Below, one piece after another: positions 54,734-64,000 of a stretch of 64,000 bases of DNA. Location of the stretch: contig CAYTJQ010000009.1 in NCBI GenBank assembly GCA_964438205.1, positions 14,618-78,617 on the forward strand. Reading direction: 5' to 3'. Numbering within the stretch: the first letter of the stretch is position 1; each line of letters begins with the position of its first letter. The notes under the pieces were generated by a model. That model was not told the origin of the DNA, made no database searches, and was given only the letters and a program-made list of their open reading frames with translations. Source of the stretch: Pseudohaliea sp964438205 (GTDB taxonomy: Bacteria; Pseudomonadota; Gammaproteobacteria; Pseudomonadales; Halieaceae). The position numbers were made by a program, and so were the translations under genes.

Positions 54734-56161
54734 ATGGAAAGCTGGCTGGTCGGCTTCGTGCGCATCCTGCGCAGCCACGACCTGCGCGTATCGCCGGCGG
54801 AGACGCTGGACGCCGTGGCTGCCGCAGAGGCCCTGGGCTACGGCGACCGGGAACGGCTGCGCAACGGCCTCGCCGCGGCACTGGCCAAGAGCCGCCGGGA
54901 GGAGGAGACCTTTCGCGTGCTCTTCGATCGCTACTTCGACCCCCGCGCCGGCGATTTCTCCGCCGCCGGCCCGCTCGCGGGCGACGATGACGCCGCTGGC
55001 AGCACACCGCCCGCAGCGATCGAAGCAGCGGGCGACGGCCAGGGCGGCGGCGAGAGCGGCGACCGGGTGCTCGACCGCGCTGCCACCGGCAGTGAATCGG
55101 TGCGCGAACTCCTCGCCTCACCACTCATGCAGGCCCTGCTGGGCGGCCAGCGCGGCGAACTCAGCGCGCGGCTCCGGCGCGCCGGCAGGGACGCCGGCAT
55201 CGCCGACATCCGCCTGTTCACGCAGAAGGGGCAGTACACACGGCGCATCCTCAACGCCATGGGTGAAGACCAGCTCCGCGGCGCCATCATCGACCTCGAG
55301 CGCCGCGGCGACCCCGCCCTCGATCGGCTGCGCGGCTACCGCGACCTGCTGCGGGAACAGGTGCGCGACTACGTGGACGCGCAATACCTGCTGCACGCGG
55401 AGGGGCACAACCGGCAGTTCATGGACGACGTACTGGCGAAGACGCGGCTGTCGAACATCGAGCAGCACTACACGGCACGCGTGCGCGAGCTGGTGCAGCG
55501 CATGGCGCGCAGGCTCGCCAGCCGCCATAGCCCGCGGCCGCGGCCGCGGCGCCGGGGACGCCTCGACATGGCGCGCACCCTGCGTGCCGGCATTCCCCAC
55601 GATGGTGTACTCATGCAGACGCACTGGCGCCAGCGGCGCAGGGACCGCGCCCAGGTCCTCGCCCTGTGCGATGTCAGCGGCTCCGTCGCGGCCTACGCCA
55701 AGTTCCTGCTGATCTTCCTCTACAGCCTGCAGGACGTGCTGCCGCGCATGCGCAGCTTCGCCTTCTCCAGCCACCTCGGCGAAGTCAGCGGGCTGTTCGA
55801 GGAAGAGCCCATCGAACGGGCGGTGGAACTCGTGAACTGGCGCTATGGCGGCGCGACCGACTACGGCGCCAGCCTGCGGGACTTTTCCCGCCTGGCCCTC
55901 AATGACATAAACCGGCATACATCGGTTATCATCCTCGGCGACGCGCGCAATAACCGGGGCGATCCGGAGCTTCCGATCATGCAGAGTATCTACCAGCGCA
56001 GTAAACAGGTGATCTGGCTGAACCCGGAGTCGCGGCGCGCCTGGGGAACCGGTGATTCCGAGATGCACCGCTACCTGAGCACCTGCCATCTCGCGGCCGA
56101 ATGCCACAACCTGCGCCAGCTGGAAAAGGTGGTCGACCAGCTGCTGCGCAGCGTCCACTGA
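54734..56161 (+). CDS. CoxE-like VWA domain protein
   Basis: The 475-residue protein has a C-terminal von Willebrand factor A domain with the MIDAS motif DVSGS (residues 313-317), and ILGDARNNRGDP later. The N-terminal half matches the CoxE family, which works with the CoxD/MoxR ATPase to mature molybdenum-containing CO dehydrogenases. Residues 85-120 are a Gly/Asp/Ser linker of low complexity. It lies 6 bp after the MoxR gene, so they form a complex-encoding pair. The cognate enzyme is not in this window. Confidence 0.87.
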   Translation: MESWLVGFVRILRSHDLRVSPAETLDAVAAAEALGYGDRERLRNGLAAALAKSRREEETFRVLFDRYFDPRAGDFSAAGPLAGDDDAAGSTPPAAIEAAGDGQGGGESGDRVLDRAATGSESVRELLASPLMQALLGGQRGELSARLRRAGRDAGIADIRLFTQKGQYTRRILNAMGEDQLRGAIIDLERRGDPALDRLRGYRDLLREQVRDYVDAQYLLHAEGHNRQFMDDVLAKTRLSNIEQHYTARVRELVQRMARRLASRHSPRPRPRRRGRLDMARTLRAGIPHDGVLMQTHWRQRRRDRAQVLALCDVSGSVAAYAKFLLIFLYSLQDVLPRMRSFAFSSHLGEVSGLFEEEPIERAVELVNWRYGGATDYGASLRDFSRLALNDINRHTSVIILGDARNNRGDPELPIMQSIYQRSKQVIWLNPESRRAWGTGDSEMHRYLSTCHLAAECHNLRQLEKVVDQLLRSVH

Positions 56162-56180
56162 TGCCCCACGGCTCGTCGCG

Positions 56181-58064
56181 ATGACGCTGCCCAACGAACA
56201 CCTGCCGCTTCCCTGCTCTCTCCGGGACCTGGTCAACCGCAATTTCCCGCACGAGGACCCCGGGCCCGACGCGAAGCTGCTCGACGCGGACGCCCTGGCC
56301 GCCCGGGTCAGGGCGGCCTGCGAGGAGGGCGAGACACCCCTGAAGGTCCTCCGTCGCCAGGGCAAGGATGACGACGGTGACGTGCCCAGGGCCACCGACG
56401 CGTCCACGATCGAGTGGGTGACCCTCGCCTTCGAGGGCTGGGAGCGGGATTACCCCGTGGAAGGGACCATGCGCGGGGCCCTGCGCAGGCTGCTGCCCCT
56501 GGCCGCGGCCGTGGCCCTGCGCGACGAGCGCTTCTTCCAGCCCGGCGAGCACCCGCTGCACCGGCTCCTCGACCAGCTCCAGGCGAGTGCCACCGGCTGG
56601 CAGGAACGTCTCGATCGGGCCGGACAGATGCTCGAGCAGCGCGTGCAGCGCGGGGTCGAACAGGCGCTAAAGTGGCACGACGATCCGGACACGGACTTCG
56701 CCGCGGTCGCGGAGGAACTGGCCGCCGCAACGGAGCGCGACGAGGAACGGGCCGCGCGCATGGTGCGCCGGCTCGAGGAGACGGAAGAAGCGGCAGCGAG
56801 GATGCGGCTGGCGCGGCGCGAGGCCGGTCGACTTCTGAACCAGGGCCTGGCCAGCTACCCCTTGCCTGCGGCGATCGCCGAGTTCATCAAGGGCCCCTGG
56901 TACGACAGCCTCCAGCTCGTCGCGCTGCGCCACGGCACGAGTTCCTCCGAGTGGCGGGAGGCGGGGCGCATCACCGATCAGCTGATGGCGTCGGTGCAAC
57001 CGCCGGAGGGCAACACGACCGACCGGAGCAGCGAAGCGCTGCGAAAACTGTCCGCGGACCTGCGCCAGTGGCTGCTCAGCCTCGAGCACGACAGTGCTGC
57101 CGCGGACGACGCCATCGGCCTGGTCGAGTACGTCCACCTGCGCATGAGCCATGGCCAGGACCTGGGCCTGGCCACGGCCCGGCCCATCGACATCCCGGGG
57201 GAGAAGAACGACGACGAGGACGGGGCGGACGAGACCCGGGCGCTGGAGACCGGGCAGTGGTTCATGCTCCGCGACGAGGAGGGGGAACTGCGCGCCCGCC
57301 TCAGCCTGCAGTTGGAGGAGGGGCACCACCTCCTGTTCACCAATGCCGTCGGCCTGAAGGCCATGGATCTCGGCCGCAGCCAGTTCATCGACGACCTGCG
57401 CTCCGGGGCGGCCAGGCACCTCGCGACCGCGGACACCTTCAGCCTCTCCCTGGCCCACGCTGCGGGTATCGACGACGAACACAAGCTGCGCGCCCTGGTC
57501 GACCCCAACTATGAGCCGCCCGCAGAGACGGAGGCGGCGCCCGGGGAGGAGGACGAGGTCGCGGCAGCGGAACCGGGCCACGACGACCGGGCAGATGACT
57601 GGCGGGCCGACAGGGAAGGAGAAACGCTCGCGGCGCCCGCGAGTAGCCCCGAGGTCGCCGCGGCCGCCGGAACCCGGCAGGCTTTCCAAACGCAACCGTC
57701 CATGGAGCTCGAACTCGTGAACTCAGACAACAACAGCGGGGACTCACCGGGGTCCGGCGACGGCGGGCAGCCGCCCGGCAGCAGCGGGCGACGGCGCCGG
57801 CTCCCGCCGGGTCCGGCGCTCGACGTACCGATGGGAGCCTGGCTGGGCTTCCACGATGGCGAGACCCCGATCATGGCAAAACTCGTCGTCTTCGACCCGC
57901 GCCGGGAGCACTATATCTTCGTGAACCGGCGCGGCATCGCGCTGCGGGAAATCAGCCGCAGCGAACTGCTGGAACTCATTGACGACGGCCTCGTGGACAT
58001 TCTCGAGACCAAGAGCTATTTCCGCGACGAAGTGCAGCGCGCCAGGGAGCAGCGAGACGAATAG
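56181..58064 (+). CDS. DUF1631 family protein
   Basis: The 627-residue cytoplasmic protein belongs to the DUF1631 family, with segments such as RDLVNRNFPHEDP in the first 30 residues, a helical middle, ALRKLSADLRQWLLSLE and a C-terminal block PGPALDVPMGAWLGFHDGETP leading into VNRRGIALREISRSEL. A low-complexity acidic/glycine linker spans about residues 445-545. Function is unknown. It follows the VWA gene by 19 bp, and a PilZ protein follows after 17 bp, suggesting c-di-GMP or surface-attachment links. Confidence 0.82.
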   Translation: MTLPNEHLPLPCSLRDLVNRNFPHEDPGPDAKLLDADALAARVRAACEEGETPLKVLRRQGKDDDGDVPRATDASTIEWVTLAFEGWERDYPVEGTMRGALRRLLPLAAAVALRDERFFQPGEHPLHRLLDQLQASATGWQERLDRAGQMLEQRVQRGVEQALKWHDDPDTDFAAVAEELAAATERDEERAARMVRRLEETEEAAARMRLARREAGRLLNQGLASYPLPAAIAEFIKGPWYDSLQLVALRHGTSSSEWREAGRITDQLMASVQPPEGNTTDRSSEALRKLSADLRQWLLSLEHDSAAADDAIGLVEYVHLRMSHGQDLGLATARPIDIPGEKNDDEDGADETRALETGQWFMLRDEEGELRARLSLQLEEGHHLLFTNAVGLKAMDLGRSQFIDDLRSGAARHLATADTFSLSLAHAAGIDDEHKLRALVDPNYEPPAETEAAPGEEDEVAAAEPGHDDRADDWRADREGETLAAPASSPEVAAAAGTRQAFQTQPSMELELVNSDNNSGDSPGSGDGGQPPGSSGRRRRLPPGPALDVPMGAWLGFHDGETPIMAKLVVFDPRREHYIFVNRRGIALREISRSELLELIDDGLVDILETKSYFRDEVQRAREQRDE

Positions 58065-58081
58065 TCTCGGGAGGATCGGCC

Positions 58082-58474
58082 ATGACAGATAAACAGACAG
58101 GCAAGCAGACAGACAAGCGGCGCTTTTTCCGGTTGCCGCTGGCGAGTACCGTATTCATAGAGATCGAGTCCCCGCCCCCGGGCGCCGTCGGCCCGGGCAA
58201 GATCGTGCGCTGCCATACCCTCGAGGTCTCGCAGCGGGGCCTGCGGGTGGTGCTCGACGAGCGCGTGACCGTGGGAGCCATCCTGCAGGTAGGGGTCGAT
58301 ATCCCCGGCCACAGCGACCCCTTCTACCTCGTGGGACAGGTGCGCTGGCGCATGCGCGCCAAGGACCTGCCCGGGGCGTGGATCGCCGGCTTCGAAATCC
58401 TCGAGGCCGAGGGCTCGGACACGGCCCAGTGGGAGGCTGCCCTCGAAGTCGTCGACACGCCCGAGGCGGGTTGA
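58082..58474 (+). CDS. PilZ domain protein
   Basis: The 130-residue protein has a PilZ c-di-GMP-binding fold: RRFFRLPLAS at the start supplies the first arginine pair, and VSQRGLRVVL is the D/NxSxxG-like motif, here lacking the usual first D/N (EVSQRG), so c-di-GMP binding may be weak. A basic tail-like N-terminus (TDKQTGKQTDKRRFF) precedes it. It follows the DUF1631 gene by 17 bp. Its target is unknown. Confidence 0.82.
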   Translation: MTDKQTGKQTDKRRFFRLPLASTVFIEIESPPPGAVGPGKIVRCHTLEVSQRGLRVVLDERVTVGAILQVGVDIPGHSDPFYLVGQVRWRMRAKDLPGAWIAGFEILEAEGSDTAQWEAALEVVDTPEAG

Positions 58475-58564
58475 TACAGCAACCGGGGCGCATCCTGTAC
58501 TCCCCCGCGCTTCGCCGCTAAACTCCCGCGTTCTCTCGACGAGGCCCACGGCAAAGGATACCCC

Positions 58565-60148
58565 GTGACATCGCACTGGCAGACACAGCTCGAGCGGCTG
58601 GCCGCTGGACAGCCGACCCTGCTCACGGGGATCCGGCGCGGCGTCGAGAAAGAGAGCCTGCGCATCAGCCCCGAGGGCACGCTCGCCCAGACCCCGCACC
58701 CGCCCGGGCTCGGCTCCGCCCTGACCCACGGCAGCATCACCACGGACTACTCGGAAGCGCTGCTCGAGTTCATTACCCCCGTGAGCACGGGGATCGACGA
58801 CACCCTCGAGACCCTGGCCGACATCCACAGCTTCGTCTACCGGCAGCTCGGCAGCGAGCGGCTCTGGGCCCTGAGCATGCCCTGCATCGTCAGCGGCGAC
58901 GCCGGCATCCCGGTCGCCCGCTACGGCAGTTCCAATGTCGCCCGCATGAAGACCGTCTATCGCCTGGGTCTCGGCCACCGCTACGGCCGCATGATGCAGG
59001 CCATTGCCGGTATCCACTACAATTTCTCACCGCCGGAGGCCTTCTGGGAGGCGGCCTGGCAGGACGATGGCGCCCCCGGGACGCGCCGGGACTACATCAC
59101 CGGGCGCTACCTTGGCCTGATCCGCAACTTCCACCGCTGGTCCTGGCTGCTCATCTACCTCTTCGGTGCCTCACCGGCGGTCTGCGCCAGCTTCCTCCAC
59201 GGGCGCAGGGACCACGGCCTCGAGCCCATGGACCCGGAAGGCAGCACGCTGTACCGGCCGCACGCCACGTCGCTGCGCATGGGCGGCCTCGGCTACAACA
59301 GCGAGGCCCAGCGCGGCCTGGCGGTCTGCTACAACGACCTCGACAGCTACCTGGGGACCCTGAAGGCGGCGATCCTCACCCCGCACCCGGCCTATGCGCA
59401 GTTCCCGCGCGGCGAGGGCGGCGACTACCAGCAGCTGAACGATAGCCTGCTGCAGATCGAGAACGAGTTCTACAGCACCATCCGCCCGAAGCGCGTCGCC
59501 GCCTCCGGCGAAACGGCGCTCACGGCGCTGCGCCGCGGGGGCATCGAGTACATCGAGGTGCGCTGCCTCGACGTCAACCCCTTTGCCCCCCTCGGCCTGG
59601 ACGAGGAGACGATCCGCTTCCTCGACGCGTTCCTGCTGCACTGCCTGGTGGAGGACAGCCCGCCCTGCTCTCCGGCAGAGCAGGCCGTGCTCGACGAGAA
59701 CGTCGCCACCGTGGTCGACCGCGGCCGCGAACCGGGGCTCACGCTGGCCGGGGCAGCCGGCCGCCGGCCGCTGGCCGCCCTCGCCGGCGAACGGCTGCAG
59801 GGCGTCGCGCGCACGGCGGCACTCCTCGATGCGGCCCACGGCGATGGCAGCTACCGCGCCGCGGTCGCAGCGCAGGAGGCGAAGGTGAGCGACCCGGAAG
59901 CCACGCCCTCGGCGCGCATACTCGCCGAGATGGCCCGCGACGGGCTGCCCTTCTACCGCCTTGGCTTGCGCTACAGCGAGCACTGGGCACGCTACTTCCG
60001 GGAGCGGGCGCCCGCCGCCGCCGCCCTCGCGGCCCTCGAGGCCGAGCGCGAACGCTCCCTCGCTGCCCAGCGCGAACTGGAGGCGGCAGACTCGCTGGAC
60101 TTCGCCAGCTACCTCGCGGCCTACTACGAACAGTACGCGGCACTCTGA
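58565..60148 (+). CDS. gshA: Glutamate--cysteine ligase
   Basis: GshA makes gamma-glutamylcysteine, the first glutathione precursor and a possible donor thiol for EgtB. The 527-residue protein is the proteobacterial type 1 enzyme: GIRRGVEKESLRI, ITTDYSEALLEFITPV, YGSSNVARMKTVYRLGLG and ARYFRERAP near the C-terminus. A GTG start with AAGGA upstream is used. It is about 50 kb from egtB but in the same window. The dsbB gene follows after 21 bp. Confidence 0.95.
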   Translation: MTSHWQTQLERLAAGQPTLLTGIRRGVEKESLRISPEGTLAQTPHPPGLGSALTHGSITTDYSEALLEFITPVSTGIDDTLETLADIHSFVYRQLGSERLWALSMPCIVSGDAGIPVARYGSSNVARMKTVYRLGLGHRYGRMMQAIAGIHYNFSPPEAFWEAAWQDDGAPGTRRDYITGRYLGLIRNFHRWSWLLIYLFGASPAVCASFLHGRRDHGLEPMDPEGSTLYRPHATSLRMGGLGYNSEAQRGLAVCYNDLDSYLGTLKAAILTPHPAYAQFPRGEGGDYQQLNDSLLQIENEFYSTIRPKRVAASGETALTALRRGGIEYIEVRCLDVNPFAPLGLDEETIRFLDAFLLHCLVEDSPPCSPAEQAVLDENVATVVDRGREPGLTLAGAAGRRPLAALAGERLQGVARTAALLDAAHGDGSYRAAVAAQEAKVSDPEATPSARILAEMARDGLPFYRLGLRYSEHWARYFRERAPAAAALAALEAERERSLAAQRELEAADSLDFASYLAAYYEQYAAL

Positions 60149-60169
60149 CCCCGGGAGCTTTCCTGCACC

Positions 60170-60664
60170 ATGCCAGCGCTCATGTCCCCCCGTTCCGTGT
60201 TCTTCCTGCTGTTCCTCGGCACGGTGTTCGCCATGCTGTTCGCCGTGCTCTTCCTGCAGCAGCACCTGGGCCTGGCCCCCTGCCCGCTCTGCGTAACCCA
60301 GCGCGGCTTCATGATCCTCACCGGCCTGTTCGCGCTGCTGGCGGCGCTGCACAATCCGGGCATCACCGGGCGCCGCCTTTACGCCGGCCTGTGTGTCCTC
60401 GCCGCGGGCGGCGGTGCGGCCGTCGCCGGGCGCCACGTCTGGCTGCAGCAGCTGCCGGAGGACCAGGTCCCGGCCTGTGGCCCGAGCCTCGGCTACCTGC
60501 TCGACACGCTGCCGCTGTCGGAGGCCTTCTCGGTCATCATGATGGGGGACGGCAACTGCGCGGAGACGGTCTGGACCTTTCTCGGCCTCAGTATCCCCGA
60601 GCAGACGCTGGCGGGCTTCGCCGTCCTCTGTGTGCTGAGCCTCTGGCAGCTGCTGCGGCGCTGA
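60170..60664 (+). CDS. dsbB: Disulfide bond formation protein B
   Basis: DsbB reoxidises DsbA with quinones. The 164-residue protein has four spans, the CPLC active site (Cys38, Cys41), and the second pair Cys103 (PACGPSLGYL) and Cys130 (GDGNCAE). The length is standard. It follows gshA by 21 bp and is convergent with the FKBP gene. The neighbourhood (dsbB, FKBP, TIGR02444, ABC-F) resembles that of the pseudomonad alg region as I recall it. Confidence 0.94.
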   Translation: MPALMSPRSVFFLLFLGTVFAMLFAVLFLQQHLGLAPCPLCVTQRGFMILTGLFALLAALHNPGITGRRLYAGLCVLAAGGGAAVAGRHVWLQQLPEDQVPACGPSLGYLLDTLPLSEAFSVIMMGDGNCAETVWTFLGLSIPEQTLAGFAVLCVLSLWQLLRR

Positions 60665-60669
60665 GGCAA

Positions 60670-60718
60670 CCCGCCCCGGACGGGGCGGGCGGGGTGGACC
60701 GGTGCGTGGGCCGGTCCA
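60670..60718. terminator. Tandem hairpins between convergent dsbB and FKBP genes
   Basis: CCCGCCCC-GGAC-GGGGCGGG (60670-60689) and GGACCGG (60696-60702) paired with CCGGTCC (60711-60717) form two adjacent stems in the 63-bp convergent space. There is no T tract of note, so this is a likely but unproven terminator for both strands. Confidence 0.45.
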
Positions 60719-60727
60719 AAGCGGGTG

Positions 60728-61501
60728 TCAGCCCTCGGCCGCTGCGTCCTCGCCGGACGCCGCTTCGGCCTGGCTCGGAATGGACAGCAGTTCGACCTCG
60801 AAGGTGAGCGCCGCATTCGGGCCGATCACGTTGCCCGCGCCGCCGGCACCGTAGGCGAGCTCCGGCGGGATGTAGAGCTTCCATTTCGACCCCACGGGCA
60901 TGAGCTGCAGCGCTTCTGTCCAGCCGGCGATGACCTGGTCGACGCCGAAGGTCACGGGCTGGCCGCGCTCGTAGGAGGAATCGAACTCCGTGCCATCGAG
61001 CAGCGTGCCGCGGTAGTGGACCTCGACACTGTCGCCGGGGCCGGGTACGGGACCTTCGCCGGCCTCGATGACCTCGTACTGCAGGCCGCTCTCGGTGACG
61101 GTGACTTCCTCGCGCGCACTGTTCTCGGCCATGAAGGTCTCGGCGGCTTCGGCATTGGCCGTGGCCAGCGCCTGCTGGTTGGCTTCCTGCTCTGCCTGGA
61201 TTTTCTCCTGGAACGCCACCATCTCCGCCTGGATCTCCTCCGGCGTGAGCCGCTGCTCAGCGCCGCTGAACGCGTCGCGCAGCCCGAGGGCGAAGGCATC
61301 GATGTCCATTTCCATGCCATCGTTCTTCATATTACGGCCGAGGCCGAGGGCCACGCCGTAGCTCAGGCGCTTGTTCGGGGTATCGAGGGCCACCGGCTCG
61401 CTGCCCGCGGCGCTCTCGCTGCCGCCGGACTGCTGCTGGTTGCAGGCCTGCAGGCCGAGGACGAGGGCAACCGCGGCCACGGGCGTGACAAATCTGTTCA
61501 T
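60728..61501 (-). CDS. FKBP-type peptidyl-prolyl isomerase lipoprotein (FkpA-like)
   Basis: The 257-residue protein has a signal peptide and lipobox-like GLQAC, then a helical dimerisation region (about 45-135) and a C-terminal FKBP domain with VHYRGTLLDGTEFDSSYERG, FGVDQVIAGWTEALQLM and WKLYIPPELAYGAGGAG. It folds periplasmic or outer-membrane proteins. The domain order matches FkpA/Mip. It is convergent with dsbB. The FKBP gene is followed on its upstream side by the TIGR02444 gene. Confidence 0.93.
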   Translation of the reverse strand: MNRFVTPVAAVALVLGLQACNQQQSGGSESAAGSEPVALDTPNKRLSYGVALGLGRNMKNDGMEMDIDAFALGLRDAFSGAEQRLTPEEIQAEMVAFQEKIQAEQEANQQALATANAEAAETFMAENSAREEVTVTESGLQYEVIEAGEGPVPGPGDSVEVHYRGTLLDGTEFDSSYERGQPVTFGVDQVIAGWTEALQLMPVGSKWKLYIPPELAYGAGGAGNVIGPNAALTFEVELLSIPSQAEAASGEDAAAEG

Positions 61502-61594
61502 AGCGTGCTTTCCATCGTTTGCGGGGGAAACCGGTGCCGGTGCGCGAGCCCCTGGAAGGCGCTAAGCGCACTGGCATCAATGCGCCGCATGGTA

Positions 61595-62200
61595 CTACCC
61601 GCCGGGGGCCGGTCGCCACCCCCGCCCCAGCGAAGCCACGAGCACATCGAGCTGCTCGCGCGACAGCGACGGCTCGACCGCCGAGAGGTTCGCGCGCAGG
61701 AGTGCCGGCGTGACCTCGGCCGGCGGACCGGCGAGCAACGGCGCCAGGCGCTCGAACTGCGCGCGCTCGGCCTCGAGCTCCAGCGCCTTCAGGCGCTCCC
61801 GCAGCGGCTCGACGCCGTCGATGCCGCGCCAGCGCCGGCGCAGGCCGCGCAGCGGCCGCACCACCTCCGACCGCCAGGGCTCCACCGCAGCGGCCAGGGC
61901 AGGGCCCGTACCCCGCAGGCTGATGCCGCGGCGCGCCTTGAGGGCGGCGGCAAGCAGCAACAGCACGTCTGCACCCGCCTCGTCCTGGGCGACGAGACAG
62001 GCCTCGGCGACACCCGGCTCGGCATAGAGCGCCGTGATGCCCGCCCAGAGCGCTCCGCTGCCGGGGTCACCTGNNNNNNNNNNNNNNNNNNNNNNNNNNN
62101 NNNNNNNNNNNNNNNNNNNNNNNNNNNNNNNNNNNNNNNNNNNNNNNNNNNNNNNNNNNNNNNNNNNNNNNNNGTCACCTGTGCCGCTGTCACCTGCCAT
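61595..62200 (-). CDS. TIGR02444 family protein (interrupted by a false assembly gap)
   Basis: The conserved N-terminal motif ALWAGITALYAEPGVAEACL and the following LLAAALKARRGISL match TIGR02444. The visible frame is interrupted by 100 Ns at 62074-62173, flanked by an 8-bp identical GTCACCTG. Removing the Ns and one copy gives an open frame of 498 bp (165 residues), starting MAGDSGTGDPGSGALW. Function is unknown. It lies divergent from and 57 bp away from the ABC-F gene. Confidence 0.75.
   Translation of the reverse strand: MAGDSGTGDXXXXXXXXXXXXXXXXXXXXXXXXXXXXXXXXXXGDPGSGALWAGITALYAEPGVAEACLVAQDEAGADVLLLLAAALKARRGISLRGTGPALAAAVEPWRSEVVRPLRGLRRRWRGIDGVEPLRERLKALELEAERAQFERLAPLLAGPPAEVTPALLRANLSAVEPSLSREQLDVLVASLGRGWRPAPGG
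62074..62173. other. Assembly gap (100 N), probably false
   Basis: Exactly 100 Ns between identical 8-bp flanks GTCACCTG. Joining them keeps the TIGR02444 frame, because the removed 108 nt is a multiple of three. An 8-bp overlap is short, so this case is less certain than the 55-bp one. Confidence 0.6.
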
Positions 62201-62257
62201 GCGTCGCGTCCATCCTGCTCGCTCTGTAGCCCGCCGGCCCCGTAGAATGCTGCCCCC

Positions 62258-64000
<1,743 letters not shown>

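Overview
This window is a GC-rich (roughly two-thirds G+C by eye) chromosomal segment of a gammaproteobacterium. The evidence is the classic gammaproteobacterial block proA-nadD-rsfS-rlmH-mrdA-rodA-mltB-rlpA-dacA-ybeD-lipB, plus fadBA, Hsp33/PEPCK, DinG, YqcC, gshA/dsbB and a dsbB-FKBP-TIGR02444-ABC-F order that I recall from the pseudomonad alg region. No phage, plasmid, integrase, transposase or CRISPR signal was seen. I cannot assign a genus.

Layout. 1-4.9 kb: end of proS, a lytic transglycosylase, a LuxR-type regulator with a glutamine-synthetase-family enzyme, a delta-9-type fatty acid desaturase and a glutathione peroxidase. 4.96-9.5 kb (minus): a four-gene overlapping operon, egtB-egtD-ATPase-(substrate-binding/permease fusion), joining ergothioneine synthesis to an osmoprotectant-type ABC transporter. 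9.5-13.1 kb: prfC (minus), then a RegB/RegA-type redox two-component system. 13.1-22.8 kb (minus): the elongasome/division cluster with lipoylation and NAD synthesis genes. 22.9-24.1 kb: bfd-bfr behind a Fur-box promoter, and grxD. 24.3-30 kb: argF, a (QVEA)-repeat protein, a DUF6498 membrane protein and fadBA. 30-35.4 kb: two paralogous TonB-dependent receptors flanking yqcC and tRNA-Gly(CCC). 35.4-40.5 kb: dinG, an acyltransferase, a small membrane protein, a tyrosine phosphatase and rpsT. 40.6-45.2 kb: a ferritin-like diiron protein divergent from an AraC regulator and patatin-like hydrolase, a PHA-system protein and an EamA transporter. 45.2-50.5 kb: hslO, pckA, two phasin-type granule proteins, a TetR regulator and a peroxiredoxin. 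50.5-58.5 kb: a PqiA-domain protein, an SLC13 transporter, moaA, MoxR and CoxE-like VWA genes, DUF1631 and PilZ. 58.5-64 kb: gshA, dsbB, an FKBP lipoprotein, a TIGR02444 protein and the start of an ABC-F ATPase.

Themes. Redox and thiol biology recurs: ergothioneine, glutathione synthesis, glutathione peroxidase, a monothiol glutaredoxin, Hsp33, a peroxiredoxin, DsbB and RegB with its regulatory cysteine. A second theme is storage and lipid metabolism: phasins, a PHA-system protein, beta-oxidation, a desaturase and acyltransferase/patatin enzymes. The best candidate for an under-described system is the egt operon, because its transporter half looks like an ergothioneine (EgtUV-type) transporter with the fused domains in SBP-first order.

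Quality note. The window has four 100-N runs. Three are flanked by identical sequence (33, 55 and 8 bp). Collapsing each overlap restores an intact reading frame, so these three are probably false gaps. The fourth (40469-40568) really hides the 3' ends of rpsT and the diiron gene.
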